From contig JAEUIB010000621.1 of the NCBI GenBank assembly GCA_016795255.1, positions 1-8,073 of the forward strand: a stretch of DNA of 8,073 nucleotides, in the 5' to 3' direction. Each line of letters opens with the position of its first letter. Position 1 is the stretch's first letter. The position numbers and the translations under genes were made by a program. The DNA comes from Planctomycetota bacterium. GTDB taxonomy: Bacteria > Planctomycetota > B15-G4 > JADJEK01. Under the pieces are notes generated by a model. That model was not told the DNA's origin. It saw nothing but the letters and a program-made list of their open reading frames with translations, and ran no database searches. Below, piece by piece: positions 7,206 through 8,073 of the stretch.

Positions 7206-7220
7206 GCCTCGCGCGCTCCA
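7185..7220. terminator. Hairpin across the end of the S41 gene (convergent junction)
   Basis: AGCGCGCG (7189-7196) pairs perfectly with CGCGCGCT (7210-7217) over a 13-base loop. With one bulged A the stem extends by TGG/CCA to 11 pairs. The loop holds the S41 stop codon at 7203-7205, and the next gene ends at 7230 on the other strand. There is no T tract on either side, so it would be a non-classical, possibly bidirectional 3'-end structure. Confidence 0.45.
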
Positions 7221-7229
7221 CCGTCTCGG

Positions 7230-7706
7230 TCACGGATTGAACTTCAGCTCGAGTCCGTTCGAGAACTCGAGGTCCGTCGTCAACCCGATCGTCGTGAATC
7301 GCGACGTCACGCCCTGCATGTAGATCGACGTCCCGATCAGCGCGGGGTCGTGCGGCAGGTCGGCGACGATCTTCGTCGAGCCGATCTGCGGCGGCAGCGG
7401 AATCACGAGGTCGGGCGACGCCAGCAGAGTGCAGCCGTTCGGCATCGGCACGTTCACCTGCTGCGCTCCGACGAGCAACCACTCCCCGTTCAGGAACACG
7501 TTGCAGCAGACGGGCGGCGCGTTCAGGTCGATCGTCACGCCGCAGACGAAGCTCCCGTTCACGCTGCCGTTCAACACCGGCGGGGACAGCGACACGGGCG
7601 AGCAACCCGCGCCGTACTGCGTGAACACCGTCGTGTAAGGACACATCGCGACGGAAGCCGTCGCGAGACTCAGTCCCACCAAGCAGACCAGGGTCAATCG
7701 CTTCAT
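7230..7706 (-). CDS. Small secreted cysteine-rich protein with QYGAGC motif
   Basis: This is a 158-residue protein with a classical signal peptide (MKR, hydrophobic core, SVA|MC, cleavage after residue 20). The mature part has six cysteines (22, 35, 55, 67, 68, 92), enough for three disulfides, including a CC pair. QYGAGC (30-35) near the N-terminus and GTSIYMQGV (125-133) followed by a Ser/Asn-Gly C-terminus resemble a large, uncharacterised class of secreted proteins in marine planctomycetes; that likeness is from memory and was not searched. The rest is predicted beta-rich with no catalytic motif. GGAG (minus strand, 7715-7712) lies five bases before the ATG and supports the start. If the frame upstream is real, its TGA overlaps this ATG (ATGA), implying coupled translation. 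The function is unknown. Confidence 0.85.
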   Translation of the reverse strand: MKRLTLVCLVGLSLATASVAMCPYTTVFTQYGAGCSPVSLSPPVLNGSVNGSFVCGVTIDLNAPPVCCNVFLNGEWLLVGAQQVNVPMPNGCTLLASPDLVIPLPPQIGSTKIVADLPHDPALIGTSIYMQGVTSRFTTIGLTTDLEFSNGLELKFNP

Positions 7707-8073
7707 GTTCGCTCCGAAGTCGTCTCAGTCCCCTCCGCGACGAAGAGTCGGGCTCGCAAGCGCGGAAGCAGGACGAGGCCAGTATGGCCATCGACGGATC
7801 GAGTGAACAGCAAGCGCGGACCGAAGAGCCGCCAGCGGACCAGCACCCCCACCGGATCCGGACAAAGTTGCCGCTGGCAATCTTGTCCGGGTACCCACGC
7901 CTTCCATGGAGTGGGCGGAGCGCGAAGCGCGACCCGAAGTTCTCCCTCGGATCCAAGCTCGCGCGCCGTGAAAACCACTCCGTCGCCGGGGAGCCAAACC
8001 CCGCAGGGGACGTCGGGATCGCCGCGGCCCCTCGCTCGTTCCGCACGGATGCGACGATCCGCTGATACGTCTC
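7703..8073 (-). CDS. Possible 3' end of an unrecognised gene, open to the window edge
   Basis: A frame with no stop runs from the right edge to TGA at 7705-7703 (122 residues visible), ending in an ATGA overlap with the small cysteine-rich gene. Its protein reads plausibly: alternating hydrophobic, beta-like stretches (CGVWLPGDGVVFTA, VGVLVRWRLFGPRLLFT, TGLVLLPRLRARLFVAEG) and several Trp. Against it, GC at third codon positions is only about two thirds by hand count, which looks lower than in the neighbouring genes, and a plus-strand frame at 7784-8065 has higher third-position GC. A strong inverted repeat sits in the middle. I recognise no domain. If it is not coding, this 367-base stretch would be the upstream region of the small gene, with no obvious promoter visible. 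Confidence 0.4.
   Translation of the reverse strand, partial: DVSADRRIRAERARGRGDPDVPCGVWLPGDGVVFTARELGSEGELRVALRAPPTPWKAWVPGQDCQRQLCPDPVGVLVRWRLFGPRLLFTRSVDGHTGLVLLPRLRARLFVAEGTETTSERT
7858..7890. repeat. 33-base inverted repeat (hairpin)
   Basis: CCGGACAAAGTTGCC (7858-7872) and GGCAATCTTGTCCGG (7876-7890) are inverted copies with 13 of 15 positions matching and a three-base loop. As RNA, one of the two central mismatches becomes a G-U pair on either strand. No T tract follows in either direction, so it is not an intrinsic terminator. It could be an operator, a REP-like element or an RNA structure inside the uncertain minus-strand gene. Confidence 0.7.

Noticed and set aside
7248..7271. CTCGAGT/ACTCGAG inverted repeat near the end of the cysteine-rich gene
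   Set aside because: It arises from two Leu-Glu codon pairs encoding LEFSNGLEL; there is no T tract and the position is inside the coding sequence.
7784..8065. Plus-strand frame of 93 residues near the right edge
   Set aside because: Third-position GC is fairly high, but the protein is poor in hydrophobic residues, has no ribosome site and no recognisable feature. I could not exclude it fully.
1..8073. CRISPR array, tRNA/rRNA, insertion sequence, phage or defence genes
   Set aside because: I looked for short regular DNA repeats, cloverleaf-like segments, transposase or nuclease motifs and terminal repeats and saw none; the only regular repeat is the protein-level beta-helix periodicity.

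Overview
This is a GC-rich bacterial window with gene order and protein style typical of Planctomycetota. Pointers to that phylum are a prenyltransferase-type toroid fused to a C-terminal beta-sandwich, a long beta-helix protein, and a small cysteine-rich secreted protein with a 'QYGAGC' motif. The phylum assignment is an inference from protein style; there is no rRNA or marker gene here.

Layout, left to right. (1) 1-759, minus: N-terminal part of an M28-type carboxypeptidase (PGCP-like, with PA domain), cut by the left edge. (2) 810-2555, plus, divergent from gene 1 across a 50-base gap: exported alpha/alpha-toroid repeat protein with a C-terminal beta-sandwich. (3) 2599-4086, minus, convergent with gene 2: exported right-handed beta-helix protein with strict 22-residue repeats. 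(4) 4251-5879, minus: calcineurin-like metallophosphoesterase, probable lipoprotein, followed by a good intrinsic terminator (4165-4192) that separates it from gene 3. (5) 5868-7205, plus: exported S41-family peptidase whose start codon lies inside the 5' end of gene 4, so the two genes overlap head to head by 12 bases. (6) 7230-7706, minus, convergent with gene 5: small secreted cysteine-rich protein. (7) 7703-8073, minus: a frame open to the right edge that would end in an ATGA overlap with gene 6; possible 3' end of another gene, uncertain. It also contains a 33-base inverted repeat.

All six firmly called genes carry an N-terminal signal or lipobox-like segment, so the window looks like a run of envelope or exported proteins: two peptidases, one phosphoesterase, two likely binding or scaffold proteins and one small disulfide-type protein. 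The strands alternate, giving two divergent and two convergent junctions, so these genes are mostly separate transcription units and not one operon. Both convergent junctions hold a GC-rich hairpin straddling a stop codon.

I see no tRNA, rRNA, CRISPR array, transposase, phage gene or defence system. The best leads are the head-to-head overlapping starts, the cysteine-rich 'QYGAGC' protein with its possible coupled upstream gene, and the toroid/beta-sandwich protein. None of these amounts to clear evidence of a new multi-gene system.
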